Below are positions 37,808 to 47,370 of a stretch of 64,000 nucleotides of DNA, piece after piece (position 1 is the first letter of the stretch; each line of letters opens with the position of its first letter). A model generated the notes under the pieces. The model did not search any database, was not told the DNA's origin, and worked only from the letters and a program-made list of their open reading frames with translations. Origin of the DNA: Ruegeria haliotis (GTDB lineage Bacteria; Pseudomonadota; Alphaproteobacteria; Rhodobacterales; Rhodobacteraceae). Both the position numbers and the translations under genes were made by a program. The stretch is from positions 1-64,000 of the forward strand of contig NZ_JABXWT010000004.1 in the NCBI RefSeq assembly GCF_013377785.1. Direction: 5' to 3'.

Positions 37808-38937
37808 AACTGCTTTCGGCCTTTGCGGCATCTCTGCTCTGGGCCATTCCGGCGCAAGGTCAAACCGACCCCTCGCAGGCGGCTCTTGAGGCCGCGGCGA
37901 TGTTGGAGCAGGCCTCGATTGCACTGACCGAAGCTGACAGCGCCCGCGACCGGGTGCGCGCGCTGACCGGGACGATACAGGCCTATGAGGCCGGTCTTGC
38001 GGCCATGCGCGAAGGACTACGAAAGGCCGCCACGCGTGAGGCGCAGCTAACCGCTGAATTGCGCGCGCGTGAAAAGGACGTGGCCCAATTGCTGGGCGTG
38101 CTGCAAACGATTGAAACGACTGCACCACCCGTTCTGATGCTGCACCCATCGGGGCCGCTGGGGGCCGCGCGCACTGGCATGATGCTCTCGGAGGTCACGC
38201 CGGGATTGAACGCGAAGGCGGAGGCCTTGGCGAAGGATCTGCAAGAGGTGCAGACTTTGCGTATTTTACAGCAAAATGCCGCCGACACCCTGACGCAAGG
38301 ACTGAGTGGTGTGCAAGACGCCCGCACACGGCTTAGTGAAGCTATCGCCGACCGAACGGATTTGCCGCGCCGGTTTGTCGAAGACCCGGTGCGTACGGCA
38401 ATCCTTATTTCCTCGACCGAAACGCTGGACGGGTTCGCAAGTGGTCTCGCCGAAATCTCGGAGGGCGAAATTGCTGAAACCGATGCCAGTATTTCGGACA
38501 GGAAGGGCGATATTTCGCTGCCTGTTCAGGGCATCCTGCTACATCGCGCGGGTGAGACCGACGCGGCGGGGGTCACCCGTCCCGGTCTGGTTCTTGGCAC
38601 CCGCCCACGTGCGCTGGTCGCCTCGCCAACCGCTGCCACGATACGCTATCGCGGGCCTTTGCTGGATTTGGGGAATCTGGTGATCCTCGAACCTCAACCC
38701 GGGCTGTTGTTCGTTTTTTCCGGCCTGCAAGAAGTCTATGGTGAGCCCGGACAAGTGATCCCCGAGGGCACACCCGTGGGCCTGATGCCGGGTGAAACAC
38801 CGGAAATCGGCGCAATTTTGTCAACAACAAGTGATGGCACTGGAACTGACCGGTCAGAAACGCTCTATATAGAGGTAAGACAGGATAACAGCCCCGTGGA
38901 CCCGGAATCATGGTTTCGGACCGACAAGGATGGATAA
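37804..38937 (+). CDS. EnvC-like murein hydrolase activator (degenerate LytM domain)
   Basis: A 377-residue exported protein: signal peptide (cleavage near A-Q-G), a long coiled coil (about residues 25-215) and a C-terminal M23/LytM-like domain. The zinc ligands of active LytM peptidases are missing from the expected positions, as in E. coli EnvC, which activates amidases at the septum rather than cutting murein itself. Coupled to gpmI (ATGA overlap) and six bases before ctpA, an arrangement I expect to be common in alphaproteobacteria. Confidence 0.87.
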   Translation: MKLLSAFAASLLWAIPAQGQTDPSQAALEAAAMLEQASIALTEADSARDRVRALTGTIQAYEAGLAAMREGLRKAATREAQLTAELRAREKDVAQLLGVLQTIETTAPPVLMLHPSGPLGAARTGMMLSEVTPGLNAKAEALAKDLQEVQTLRILQQNAADTLTQGLSGVQDARTRLSEAIADRTDLPRRFVEDPVRTAILISSTETLDGFASGLAEISEGEIAETDASISDRKGDISLPVQGILLHRAGETDAAGVTRPGLVLGTRPRALVASPTAATIRYRGPLLDLGNLVILEPQPGLLFVFSGLQEVYGEPGQVIPEGTPVGLMPGETPEIGAILSTTSDGTGTDRSETLYIEVRQDNSPVDPESWFRTDKDG

Positions 38938-38943
38938 ACGAGT

Positions 38944-40284
38944 ATGAAGAAATTTGTGATGGCCGGTTTGGCCGGAACCGTGGCAGGCATAATTGCAACC
39001 ACTCAGATCGCAGGTCCCCTGCTGGCGCAGGAGGCCGAGAACAAGGCCAGTGTCTATCAACAGCTTGACCTGTTCGGTGATATCTTTGAGCGCATTCGCG
39101 CCCAGTATGTCGAAGAGGTCGAGCCTGAAGAGCTGATCGAAGCCGCGATTGACGGCATGCTGACCTCGCTGGATCCGCATTCCAGCTATCTGTCGCCGGA
39201 TGACGCGGAACAGATGCGCGTGCAGACGCGTGGCGAATTTGGCGGTCTTGGGATCGAAGTCACGCAGGAAGAGGGCTTTGTCAAAGTCGTTTCTCCGATC
39301 GACGATACGCCCGCAGATGAAGCCGGGATCGAAGCGGGTGATTTCATCACCCATGTGGACGGGGAAAGCATTCTGGGCCTGACCCTGGACAAGGCGGTCG
39401 ATCTGATGCGCGGCCCGGTGGGGTCCGAGATCGTCATTACCGTGGTGCGTGAAGGCGAGTCGGAACCGTTCGATGTGCCGATAATTCGTGACACGATCAC
39501 GCTGACCGCTGTCCGTGCCCGCACCGAGGGCACCAGTGTTGTGCTGCGCGTAACCACGTTTAACGACCAGACATTCCCCAACCTGCAGGAAGGTTTGGAA
39601 GAACAGATCGCCGAAGCTGGCGGCATCGAGAAGGTCAACGGCGTTGTGCTGGATCTTCGCAACAACCCCGGCGGCCTGCTGACGCAAGCCATCAAGGTGT
39701 CCGATGCCTTCCTGGACGAAGGTGAAATCGTTTCAACTCGTGGTCGTGACCCGGAAGTAGGTGAGCGGTTCAATGCGACCCTCGGCGATTTGGCCGAAGG
39801 CAAGCCGATTGTTGTTCTGATCAATGGTGGGTCGGCCTCGGCTTCGGAGATTGTGGCGGGTGCGCTGCAGGATCATCGCCGCGCCATCGTTGTTGGCACC
39901 AAGAGCTTTGGCAAAGGCTCGGTCCAGACGGTGATGCCGCTGCGCGGTGACGGTGCGATGCGCCTGACCACGTCGCGTTACTACACACCGTCAGGAAGGT
40001 CGATTCAGGCGCTTGGAGTCAGCCCTGATATCATCGTTGAACAGCCGCGCCCGGCACCTGAGCCTGAGGAAGAGGAAACCAACGCCCGCACCCGGTCCGA
40101 GGCAGATTTGCGGGGCAGCCTGAACAATGACAGTCTCAGCGAGGATGAAATCCGCCAGATCGAAGAAGATCGCGCCAAAGCCGAGGCAACCGCCGAACTG
40201 CGCGAAGAGGATTACCAACTGGCCTACGCCATCGACATCCTCAAAGGTCTGTCGGCCTTTAACCCGAACGGGCCGTCCCAGTAA
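38944..40284 (+). CDS. ctpA: Carboxy-terminal processing protease CtpA (S41 family)
   Basis: A 446-residue periplasmic serine protease: signal peptide, PDZ domain (about residues 90-165, with G-G-L-G-I-E) and S41 catalytic domain with the Ser in G-G-S-A-S-A-S-E and the Lys in G-T-K-S-F-G-K-G-S-V-Q. C-terminal tail is acidic and charged. CtpA processes or degrades envelope proteins, including murein hydrolases, which fits its place after an EnvC-like activator. Confidence 0.95.
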   Translation: MKKFVMAGLAGTVAGIIATTQIAGPLLAQEAENKASVYQQLDLFGDIFERIRAQYVEEVEPEELIEAAIDGMLTSLDPHSSYLSPDDAEQMRVQTRGEFGGLGIEVTQEEGFVKVVSPIDDTPADEAGIEAGDFITHVDGESILGLTLDKAVDLMRGPVGSEIVITVVREGESEPFDVPIIRDTITLTAVRARTEGTSVVLRVTTFNDQTFPNLQEGLEEQIAEAGGIEKVNGVVLDLRNNPGGLLTQAIKVSDAFLDEGEIVSTRGRDPEVGERFNATLGDLAEGKPIVVLINGGSASASEIVAGALQDHRRAIVVGTKSFGKGSVQTVMPLRGDGAMRLTTSRYYTPSGRSIQALGVSPDIIVEQPRPAPEPEEEETNARTRSEADLRGSLNNDSLSEDEIRQIEEDRAKAEATAELREEDYQLAYAIDILKGLSAFNPNGPSQ

Positions 40285-40298
40285 GTCTGACTGAGAAT

Positions 40299-40324
40299 GG
40301 GCCGCGGATGACGCGGCCCTTTTT
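40299..40324 (+). terminator. Rho-independent terminator of the gpmI-envC-ctpA operon
   Basis: An 8-bp GC stem, GGGCCGCG (40299-40306) with CGCGGCCC (40312-40319), loop GATGA, followed by TTTTT. Confidence 0.93.
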
Positions 40325-40340
40325 CGTCTAGCTACCAGTG

Positions 40341-41867
40341 TCAGCTTTCTACTTTGTGCAGTTTGTCCTCATCCAGCATAAGGGCCAGAACGACCCCGAC
40401 GGATACGGAAATAGTCGAAAAGACAAACGCCATGCTCATGCCGCTGTCAAAGGCCGAGGCAATGGCATCTTTAACCTTCTCGATTTCGTCGGGGCTTAGC
40501 TTTTTCATCACCATGCGGGCAGAGGTGGTGTCGAGCGTTCCGCCGTTCAACACCTTCTGATCCGCCTTTGACATGTCAATGCCGGCTGCGGCCAGACGGT
40601 GACCCAGATTGGACAGGCTGGCTACATACATGATTGCTGTGGCGCAGGCGACAGAAATTGCCCCATAGACCAGATGAGTCATGAAGCTCAGGCCGCCCAC
40701 CAGCCCTGCGCGTTCAGGTTTGACGGCGCAGACTGCGGCTGTGCCGGATGGTCCCACTGTCAGTGTCGCGCCTAACCCGATCATCGCCATACCGGGTAGT
40801 ATCTGGAAATATCCCAATCCGGTGGGCAAAACGACGATGCTGGCCGACCCTATCGTGGCAATCAGATACCCCCAAAGCAGCAACCGTTTGGGACCAAAAT
40901 CATTGTAAAGCGTGCCGGACACGATCGAACCCACGGCCAGCAAAACCGTCAGCGGCGCTAGCCCCAGCGCCGATTCAAACGTCGACCAGCCCAGAACCTT
41001 TTGCATGTATTGTGGGAAGTATAGCAAAGCAACGAAGGCTGCGGATACGTTGAACATGTTGAGGCCGAGGGTAATCCGAAACTCTCGATTCTGCATCATC
41101 TGGGGCAGCAAAAGCGGCTCTCTTACCCGCTTTTCTACTTTTGGGAACAACGTGAACAGGACCGCGCTGACAAAGAACAGCAGCAATAACGGAACCGACG
41201 TCCATCCCCAATCCGCCCCCATGTCCAGCCCGTATAGCAACAGCAAGACGGCAAAGGACAAGATAGCCATACCCGCGAAATCAATATGCTCTCCCTTTTT
41301 GTGCTCGGTCTCACGCTCCATCAGAAGCAACGCCGTGGCCATCGAGATGCAGGAAAACACCACGTTGGCCAGAAAAAAGTACCGCCATTCGCCAAAACTC
41401 ACAGCAAGTCCGCTGATCATCGGGCCGAACACATTACCGCTGGTAACACCGGCCAGGATCAAGCCCATCACCAGGGCGCGATGTTCCGGTTTGGAAACTT
41501 TCGTTGCCCCAAATGCCAGAGTGCAGGGCCAGATACATCCCGCCCCAATGCCCTGCAACGCACGGGCACCGATCAGAAAATCAAGGTTGGGTGCGACGAA
41601 GCACAGGATCGAGGAAAACAGAAAGATCGACAGGCCGATGATCATGATCTTCCGATGCCCGTACATGTCGCCGAGGCGTCCACCGGCAACCATGGTCATG
41701 GCAAAAAACAGGGCATAGATATTCAACACCCATTGCGTGCTGGTGATATCGGCGTCGAATGAGTTTTCGATAGCCGGAACCAACATCAGAGCGCCGGTAA
41801 AGTCGATACCGATGCCAAAACCCGTCACCATCAAGGCGATGACTTTTATGATACTGCTGCGGTCCAT
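40341..41867 (-). CDS. MFS exporter, DHA2 (EmrB/QacA) type
   Basis: A 508-residue major facilitator with 14 predicted helices. It shows the A-type loop G-R-L-G-D-M-Y-G-H-R-K after helix 2, and a motif-C-like stretch around G-L-I-L-A-G-V-T-S-G-N-V-F-G-P. DHA2 members export drugs and other toxic compounds by proton antiport. No regulator or adaptor is adjacent, so the substrate is unknown. Its stop faces the ctpA terminator. Confidence 0.9.
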   Translation of the reverse strand: MDRSSIIKVIALMVTGFGIGIDFTGALMLVPAIENSFDADITSTQWVLNIYALFFAMTMVAGGRLGDMYGHRKIMIIGLSIFLFSSILCFVAPNLDFLIGARALQGIGAGCIWPCTLAFGATKVSKPEHRALVMGLILAGVTSGNVFGPMISGLAVSFGEWRYFFLANVVFSCISMATALLLMERETEHKKGEHIDFAGMAILSFAVLLLLYGLDMGADWGWTSVPLLLLFFVSAVLFTLFPKVEKRVREPLLLPQMMQNREFRITLGLNMFNVSAAFVALLYFPQYMQKVLGWSTFESALGLAPLTVLLAVGSIVSGTLYNDFGPKRLLLWGYLIATIGSASIVVLPTGLGYFQILPGMAMIGLGATLTVGPSGTAAVCAVKPERAGLVGGLSFMTHLVYGAISVACATAIMYVASLSNLGHRLAAAGIDMSKADQKVLNGGTLDTTSARMVMKKLSPDEIEKVKDAIASAFDSGMSMAFVFSTISVSVGVVLALMLDEDKLHKVES

Positions 41868-41945
41868 TGCGGCGCCCGAGTTGTTCCGGATGCCTTATTG
41901 ATGCATGGAAAACAATGAAAAGATAGGAGAACCAGCCGCTGCGGC

Positions 41946-42305
41946 CTACTCGCCGTCGTGACAGATTCGGCGAAACGCTCGCTTCAACATGTCCAGTTCT
42001 GCTCGCAGCAACTCGACTTCGACCCTAAGATCATCTGCGGCAGGCGCACCGGCAATCACCGTGAAATCGGCAAGCTTGCGGGTTGTGGTCACGTCGACGA
42101 TGACAAAGCAATGTACCCCTTCGGACAGAGCGGTGACGGGGATCGGAACACGCAAATCCCAACCGTCTTCGGCAGGCGAAAGCTCTATCCCATCCAAGGT
42201 CTCTCCCAGATAGCGTGCCTCAAGCTTTGGTTCGGCTTCAGCTTGGACATGCCCTTGCCAGATGCCGTTTTCGAACCGGATGGGTGTCAAGGTTGGTTGC
42301 GTCAT
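41946..42305 (-). CDS. Hypothetical protein, 119 residues
   Basis: A small soluble protein starting M-T-Q-P-T-L-T-P-I. The middle looks beta-rich (W-D-L-R-V-P-I-P), and the C-terminal 30 residues form a likely helix (V-E-V-E-L-L-R-A-E-L-D-M-L-K-R-A-F-R). It begins 11 bases after the stop of a DUF6478 gene and is probably co-transcribed. Family not recognised; function unknown. Confidence 0.6.
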   Translation of the reverse strand: MTQPTLTPIRFENGIWQGHVQAEAEPKLEARYLGETLDGIELSPAEDGWDLRVPIPVTALSEGVHCFVIVDVTTTRKLADFTVIAGAPAADDLRVEVELLRAELDMLKRAFRRICHDGE

Positions 42306-42316
42306 GTCTGGGCGTC

Positions 42317-43078
42317 TCACAAATCGGCTCGGTGGTGGCGGCAAAAGGTCAGGTCGCGCAGAACGATACGGTTCATCCGCGGGCTATCGTAAATCAGGTC
42401 CAGCCAGATCTTTTCGATGCGCCGTTCATTCAGGGGAAGATGTGCCAGATCGAAATCCACAACATTTGATGAGGCTGACAGATCCATCTTGCGTAACACC
42501 TGTTCGGTGTTGGGCCCGTGTTGGATATTGAGGCGGGCGAAAACGTCTGTCGCCCGTTCGCTGTCGATCAGGGCATCTATGCGCATCAGATGTTGCCGTG
42601 TCAGATCCTGCGCGGCCTCATTGGGTAATTCGATTGAAAGCGACAAGAAAGAGCCTTCAAAACTGAACACTTCCAGTGCCAGACTGAAGGGCGCGAGATC
42701 GCCTTCTTTCCTGTTTCGGATTTGCCGGACAGCAATTTCCGATTGGGGGCAATCGTGAAACAGCGTCACCTGCTGGTCAATTGTTGCCTTGCGCGATGCC
42801 GAGGCGATGCCGGGTCGCGCCAATGGTCCCCGCCATAAATCCGGTCGCCAGCTCCAGTCCGTGCCGACGGGCTTTGGAAACTGTGCCGATCCGATCTGAG
42901 GTCTGGCCAGGCGACCATCGGCGACATGCACCAAACGATCCAGATGCATGCGCAGACTGCGCGCCTGATCGCGTTGCAGGCGCAGTTGTGACTGCGGCGC
43001 ATCCGCTGCCTGTTGCGCGGCTTTGCCCCAGCGTCCCAGTACCTTGCGGTGAATAAAGCGGTCAAGAATCCTGCCCAT
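42317..43078 (-). CDS. DUF6478 family protein
   Basis: A 253-residue protein of a family I associate with Rhodobacterales. Typical blocks are W-S-W-R-P-D-L-W, L-F-H-D-C-P-x-S-E-I and Q-I-R-N-R. The N-terminus is basic and the rest soluble. No function is known to me. ATG 43078 (M-G-R-I-L-D-R-F) was preferred to a start five codons upstream. It forms a two-gene unit with the 119-residue protein downstream. Confidence 0.75.
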   Translation of the reverse strand: MGRILDRFIHRKVLGRWGKAAQQAADAPQSQLRLQRDQARSLRMHLDRLVHVADGRLARPQIGSAQFPKPVGTDWSWRPDLWRGPLARPGIASASRKATIDQQVTLFHDCPQSEIAVRQIRNRKEGDLAPFSLALEVFSFEGSFLSLSIELPNEAAQDLTRQHLMRIDALIDSERATDVFARLNIQHGPNTEQVLRKMDLSASSNVVDFDLAHLPLNERRIEKIWLDLIYDSPRMNRIVLRDLTFCRHHRADL

Positions 43079-43314
43079 GGCCCCATCGTCCAAAGTTGAC
43101 CCTCTTTAGTCAAAGACTGAGTGCGGGACAAACCCGGAATGAAACAATGGTCGATTCGTGTTCCCCAAATGTGAATCGCTTGGGTTGGACGCGCACAAGA
43201 GCCTGTGTCCATTCTTGCAATACGCCGGGTCAGTGCTTACCGTCTGTCACTTGACAAAAGTGGGTCATCCCCAGAACCGCCGCGTATCAACTTCATTAAA
43301 GACAAGGCCCCGGT

Positions 43315-46300
43315 ATGGAACCCACTCTGTTCGCGTTCATCTGGAAACACTCGAAGAAACAGCAGCTTGTTCTGTTGTTTCTGACGGTATTGTCGTTTCC
43401 GTTTCTCTATGCCTCGCTGGAATTACCCAAACAGATCATCAACGACGCTATCGGTGCGCCCGGCGATACTGTGACGATCTGGGGCTTTACGGTGACGCAG
43501 GTGCAGTACTTGTTGATCCTTTGTTTTGCTTTTTTGGCGACAGTGATCGCCAGCGGGCTGATGAAAATGCGGATCAATACGATGAAGGGCATTTTGGCAG
43601 AACGCATGCTGCGTCGCCTGCGATTCACGCTGATTCATCGCGCCATGCGGTTTCCGAAGGCTTATTTTGCGACCACCAGCCAGGGTGAACTGGTGTCGAT
43701 GATCACCTCCGAGGCCGAGCCGATGGGCGGGTTGATGGGCGATGCCATCGCGCAGCCGGTTTTTCAGTTCGGTCAGATGATGACTATCGTTACTTTTCTG
43801 TTCATGCAGAGCGTGTGGTTTGGCCTTGCCAGTATCGCGCTGATCCCCTTGCAGGCCTGGCTGATCCCGAAGCTACAACGCCAGATCAATCTGTTGAACA
43901 AAGAACGCATTCAAGAGGTTCGGCACCTAAGCTCGGAAATCGGGGAAAGCGCCGCGGGGATCAGCGACCTGCGCACCAATGGCGGTTGGCGGTATCGGTT
44001 GGCCCAGTTCAGCCATCGTTTGGGCACCTTGTTCGAGATCCGGTTCAAGATCTACAACAAGAAATTCTTTATGAAGTTCCTCAACAATCTGATCACTCAG
44101 ATGACGCCGTTCCTGTTCTACTCGGTCGGCGGCTATCTGGCGATCACAGGTGAGGTAACGGTGGGTGCTCTGGTGGCGGCGCTTGGGGCGTACAAGGATC
44201 TGAGCGGTCCGTGGAAGGATCTGCTGACCTATTACAACCAGGTGCAGGACATGTCGTTGCGCTGGGAAATCGTGACGGAACGCTTCGCGCCCAAAAACAT
44301 GATCCCTGAGCGTCTTTTCGAAGGTGAGCCCGACACGATCCCGCATCTGTCCGGTGATATCGAGCTTCGCAATGTCACAGTGCGCGACAATGATGGCAAA
44401 ACCATTCTGGAAGATCTCGATCTGACTATTCCTGCAGGCGCACGCGTGGCAATCCAATCGACCCATGCCTCGGAACGTAATGCCTTGGGTCAGCTGCTGA
44501 CACGAGAGCTGCTGCCGGTTCAGGGCGATGTGGTTATGGGCGGGCATAATTTGCGGGATCTGCATCAGTCCGTGATCGCGGCGCGGATCGGGTATGCCTA
44601 CTCGCGGCCCTATCTGTTTGACGGGACGCTGGGTGACAACCTGATGATGCCGCTGCGCACCCGGCCACAACACGAAGCTGACGCCACCAAGGCCCCGTCC
44701 CGCAGGCAGATCGAAGCTGTCCGCGCGGGCAATCCGCCGGATTCGCTGTCGGACGAATGGATCAATCCGGGGTTGGCTGGATTGGATGATATCGACGATA
44801 TCCGCGATTGGTGGTTTCAATTGGTCGAGGCGATGGGCATCGACGAGTTCATGTTCCGCCGAACATTGCGCACTCAGTTCGACCCTCAATTGCATCCCGT
44901 TCTGGCGCAAGAGATCATCAACCTGCGTGAGACTGTCGCCGAACGGCTGCGTGAAAAAGATCTGGATCGATATGTCTATCGGTTCGATCCGGACCGTTTT
45001 AACCCGGCTGTACCGTTGGGCGGCAACTTGCTGTTTGCTTCGCCGTCACGAGATATCTCTCCGGACATTCTAGCCGGTGACGGGCGCTTCTTGTCGATGC
45101 TTGGCGCGCATGACCTGGCGGACGACGCCATGAGCATCTCGAACGCTGTTCTGGAAACGCTGAACCAGACGTTTGGCCGGGACGGCACCGACCACCCTCT
45201 GTTTTTGCGGCTGGGCATGTCCAAGGATATGTATCATCGGTTGCTGGATATCGAAGACAGTCGCAAGGCCAAGGGCGAAGCCTCGTTGAGCGTTGAAGAA
45301 CGTTCCTTACTATTGACAGTGCCGTTCCTGTTGACGGCGGAACAGATCGGACCCGATTTCCCTGACGAGTACAAAGACAAGATCCTGACGATCCGAAAGG
45401 GGCAGGCCGACCGGTTACGCAATGCGATGAACGGCATGTTTATCCCCGTGTCACCCGATATCTACATCCCGCGCCTGTCGGTCATGGAAAACGCGCTCTA
45501 TGGGCGGGTTTCACTGATGGCCGGGGCGCATATGGAAGAGATCGAAGATGTTGTGGCCGCGGCAATGAACGAGGCCGGCTTGCGCCGCAGGGCGGCTGCA
45601 ATCATTTATGATTTGCCGTCGGGTCTGGGTGGAAACAACCTGCCAACGGTGTTTCAGGAACGTGCCGCGTTTTCACGCGCCGGGATTAAGCGCCCAGATG
45701 TTTTGATCCTGGACAAAGCTCTGGCCAGTCACGACTCGGAAAGCCGGTTGCGCACGCGGTTGAAACTGCGAGAGCTGCTGCCCGATTCGATCATGATCTT
45801 CATGGAGGATCATTTTGCCCATCCCGAAGCATACGATCTGTTTGTCGAGATCAAGGATGGCCGTATCGATGGTGTCTCGAGAACTTCGATTGTTCATGAA
45901 GAGGGGGCTTCGGCTGATCTGAGCCGAAAGCTTGAGGTGATCTCTGCGACAGAATTGTTTTCGGGTATCGATGCCCGGAACCAGCGTTTGCTGGCGTTCT
46001 CGGCCCAATGGTACGATGTCGCCGCAGGGCAGGTGATCTTCGCTCGGGGCCAGATGCCGGACGCCGCGTATCTGTGCATCTCAGGGCAGGCCCAACTGGA
46101 CTTGTCGGACGAAGATGGCCGCAAGAGGCCAATTTCCATCATCGAACCGGGGCGCCTGATTGGGGATCTGTCCATCATAACGGGTGAAGCGAGGCAACTG
46201 GATCTGGTGGCGATCAACGATTGCTCCTTCCTGCGGATCGGGGCCGAGGAATTACGGGCCGTGATCGAAAGCGATGCTTCGGTAGCTGTACAACTGTTGC

Positions 46301-46422
46301 AGACGGTGGCCGGGTATCTGACGACCCTGTCCCACAGAATCAATGCGGCCCGAGAGCCGGGCGACGTGTTCCCAGAGGTTTCAGCCGCGGTTCAAGTCGA
46401 GGGTGTGGATGACAATGCCTGA
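43315..46422 (+). CDS. Degenerate ABC-exporter-like protein with large insertion and cyclic-nucleotide-like domain
   Basis: A 1035-residue protein with three parts. Residues 1 to about 310 form a type-I ABC exporter membrane domain (six helices). About 345-870 is an ABC ATPase fold with the motifs lost: Walker A replaced by Q-S-T-H-A-S-E-R-N-A (about 381-390, no lysine), Q-loop glutamine replaced (Y-S-R-P-Y-L-F), signature reading G-L-G-G-N-N, and Walker B glutamate replaced by K801. About 250 extra residues separate Q-loop and signature. About 885-1010 resembles a Crp-type cyclic-nucleotide domain. Probably a non-hydrolysing sensor or scaffold. Overlaps the CPBP protease gene. Confidence 0.82.
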   Translation: MEPTLFAFIWKHSKKQQLVLLFLTVLSFPFLYASLELPKQIINDAIGAPGDTVTIWGFTVTQVQYLLILCFAFLATVIASGLMKMRINTMKGILAERMLRRLRFTLIHRAMRFPKAYFATTSQGELVSMITSEAEPMGGLMGDAIAQPVFQFGQMMTIVTFLFMQSVWFGLASIALIPLQAWLIPKLQRQINLLNKERIQEVRHLSSEIGESAAGISDLRTNGGWRYRLAQFSHRLGTLFEIRFKIYNKKFFMKFLNNLITQMTPFLFYSVGGYLAITGEVTVGALVAALGAYKDLSGPWKDLLTYYNQVQDMSLRWEIVTERFAPKNMIPERLFEGEPDTIPHLSGDIELRNVTVRDNDGKTILEDLDLTIPAGARVAIQSTHASERNALGQLLTRELLPVQGDVVMGGHNLRDLHQSVIAARIGYAYSRPYLFDGTLGDNLMMPLRTRPQHEADATKAPSRRQIEAVRAGNPPDSLSDEWINPGLAGLDDIDDIRDWWFQLVEAMGIDEFMFRRTLRTQFDPQLHPVLAQEIINLRETVAERLREKDLDRYVYRFDPDRFNPAVPLGGNLLFASPSRDISPDILAGDGRFLSMLGAHDLADDAMSISNAVLETLNQTFGRDGTDHPLFLRLGMSKDMYHRLLDIEDSRKAKGEASLSVEERSLLLTVPFLLTAEQIGPDFPDEYKDKILTIRKGQADRLRNAMNGMFIPVSPDIYIPRLSVMENALYGRVSLMAGAHMEEIEDVVAAAMNEAGLRRRAAAIIYDLPSGLGGNNLPTVFQERAAFSRAGIKRPDVLILDKALASHDSESRLRTRLKLRELLPDSIMIFMEDHFAHPEAYDLFVEIKDGRIDGVSRTSIVHEEGASADLSRKLEVISATELFSGIDARNQRLLAFSAQWYDVAAGQVIFARGQMPDAAYLCISGQAQLDLSDEDGRKRPISIIEPGRLIGDLSIITGEARQLDLVAINDCSFLRIGAEELRAVIESDASVAVQLLQTVAGYLTTLSHRINAAREPGDVFPEVSAAVQVEGVDDNA

Positions 46423-47311
46423 AAACGCACCCATTGCGTATTCAGCGCACGAACAGTTGGTCAGGACAGCGCGCGCCAGACCCGAACTTTGGCGCCTGTT
46501 GGTTGGCCTGGTCCTGATCGGACTTTTTATCACGGCGCTGAACCTGGTTTTCATCGCTGTGGTTGCAGGGTTGGGTCCGAATGACTGGGCCGTGGAGTTT
46601 CTGCAAGGTGCATCCCCTCTGGCCATGCTTGTCTTGCTGTCCAGTTTTGGGTTCGTAACTCTTGGGGTTGCCGTCGTCGCACGGCAATTACACAATCGGT
46701 CTCTGAGCTCGATTTTGGGCCCCTACAGCCAAGGTTTGCGTCAATTCTGGCAGGTTTTTCGGGCGCTGCTGATCCTGGGTGTGCTGGTCGCAGCGTTACC
46801 GCCCTATGACATGGGTGCGCCGCTGACGCAGAACATGGCTCTGTCGACCTGGCTGTTCCTGTTGCCATTCTCTGCCGCTGCGGTGCTGATTCAGATCAGC
46901 TCCGAAGAGGTGTTGTTTCGCGGGTATATCCAGCAGTCTCTGGCAGCAAGGTTCCGGTCGCCGGTCATCTGGATGGGGTTGCCGTCTGTTCTGTTTGCGG
47001 CTGGCCACTATGCACCTGCCGCAGCCGGGGATAATGCGCTGTTGATCGCCGCGTGGTCTTGCCTTTTCGGTCTGCTCGCCTCGGACCTCACGGCAAGGGC
47101 TGGAACATTGGGGCCGGCTATTGCGCTGCATTTCTTCAACAATGTCATTGCGCTGTTGCTCATCTCTCTGCCCGGCAACCTCAGCGGGCTTGCGCTGTTT
47201 CTTCTGCCCATTGATATGGCGGATACCGAAATGTTGCGGCCCTGGCTGTATGTGGATTTCGCAGTGATGCTTGTCTGCTGGCTGACCGCGCGCCTTGCTA
47301 TCAGGCGCTGA
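46409..47311 (+). CDS. CPBP-family intramembrane metalloprotease
   Basis: A 300-residue protein with about eight transmembrane helices and the three CPBP (CAAX protease and bacteriocin-processing, Abi) motifs: E166-E167-V-L-F-R171, F-A-A-G-H, and H-F-F-N-N. These glutamates and histidines form the active site of Rce1-like endopeptidases. ATG 46409 lies inside the end of the preceding gene (14-base overlap), so the two products are made together. The natural target is unknown; the degenerate ABC protein is the obvious partner. Confidence 0.88.
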   Translation: MTMPENAPIAYSAHEQLVRTARARPELWRLLVGLVLIGLFITALNLVFIAVVAGLGPNDWAVEFLQGASPLAMLVLLSSFGFVTLGVAVVARQLHNRSLSSILGPYSQGLRQFWQVFRALLILGVLVAALPPYDMGAPLTQNMALSTWLFLLPFSAAAVLIQISSEEVLFRGYIQQSLAARFRSPVIWMGLPSVLFAAGHYAPAAAGDNALLIAAWSCLFGLLASDLTARAGTLGPAIALHFFNNVIALLLISLPGNLSGLALFLLPIDMADTEMLRPWLYVDFAVMLVCWLTARLAIRR

Positions 47312-47370
47312 TTGCAATTCCTGCCGTAGCGTCTTATTTGACGTCAACGCCGCATCAGCAAGGTTCCGAT

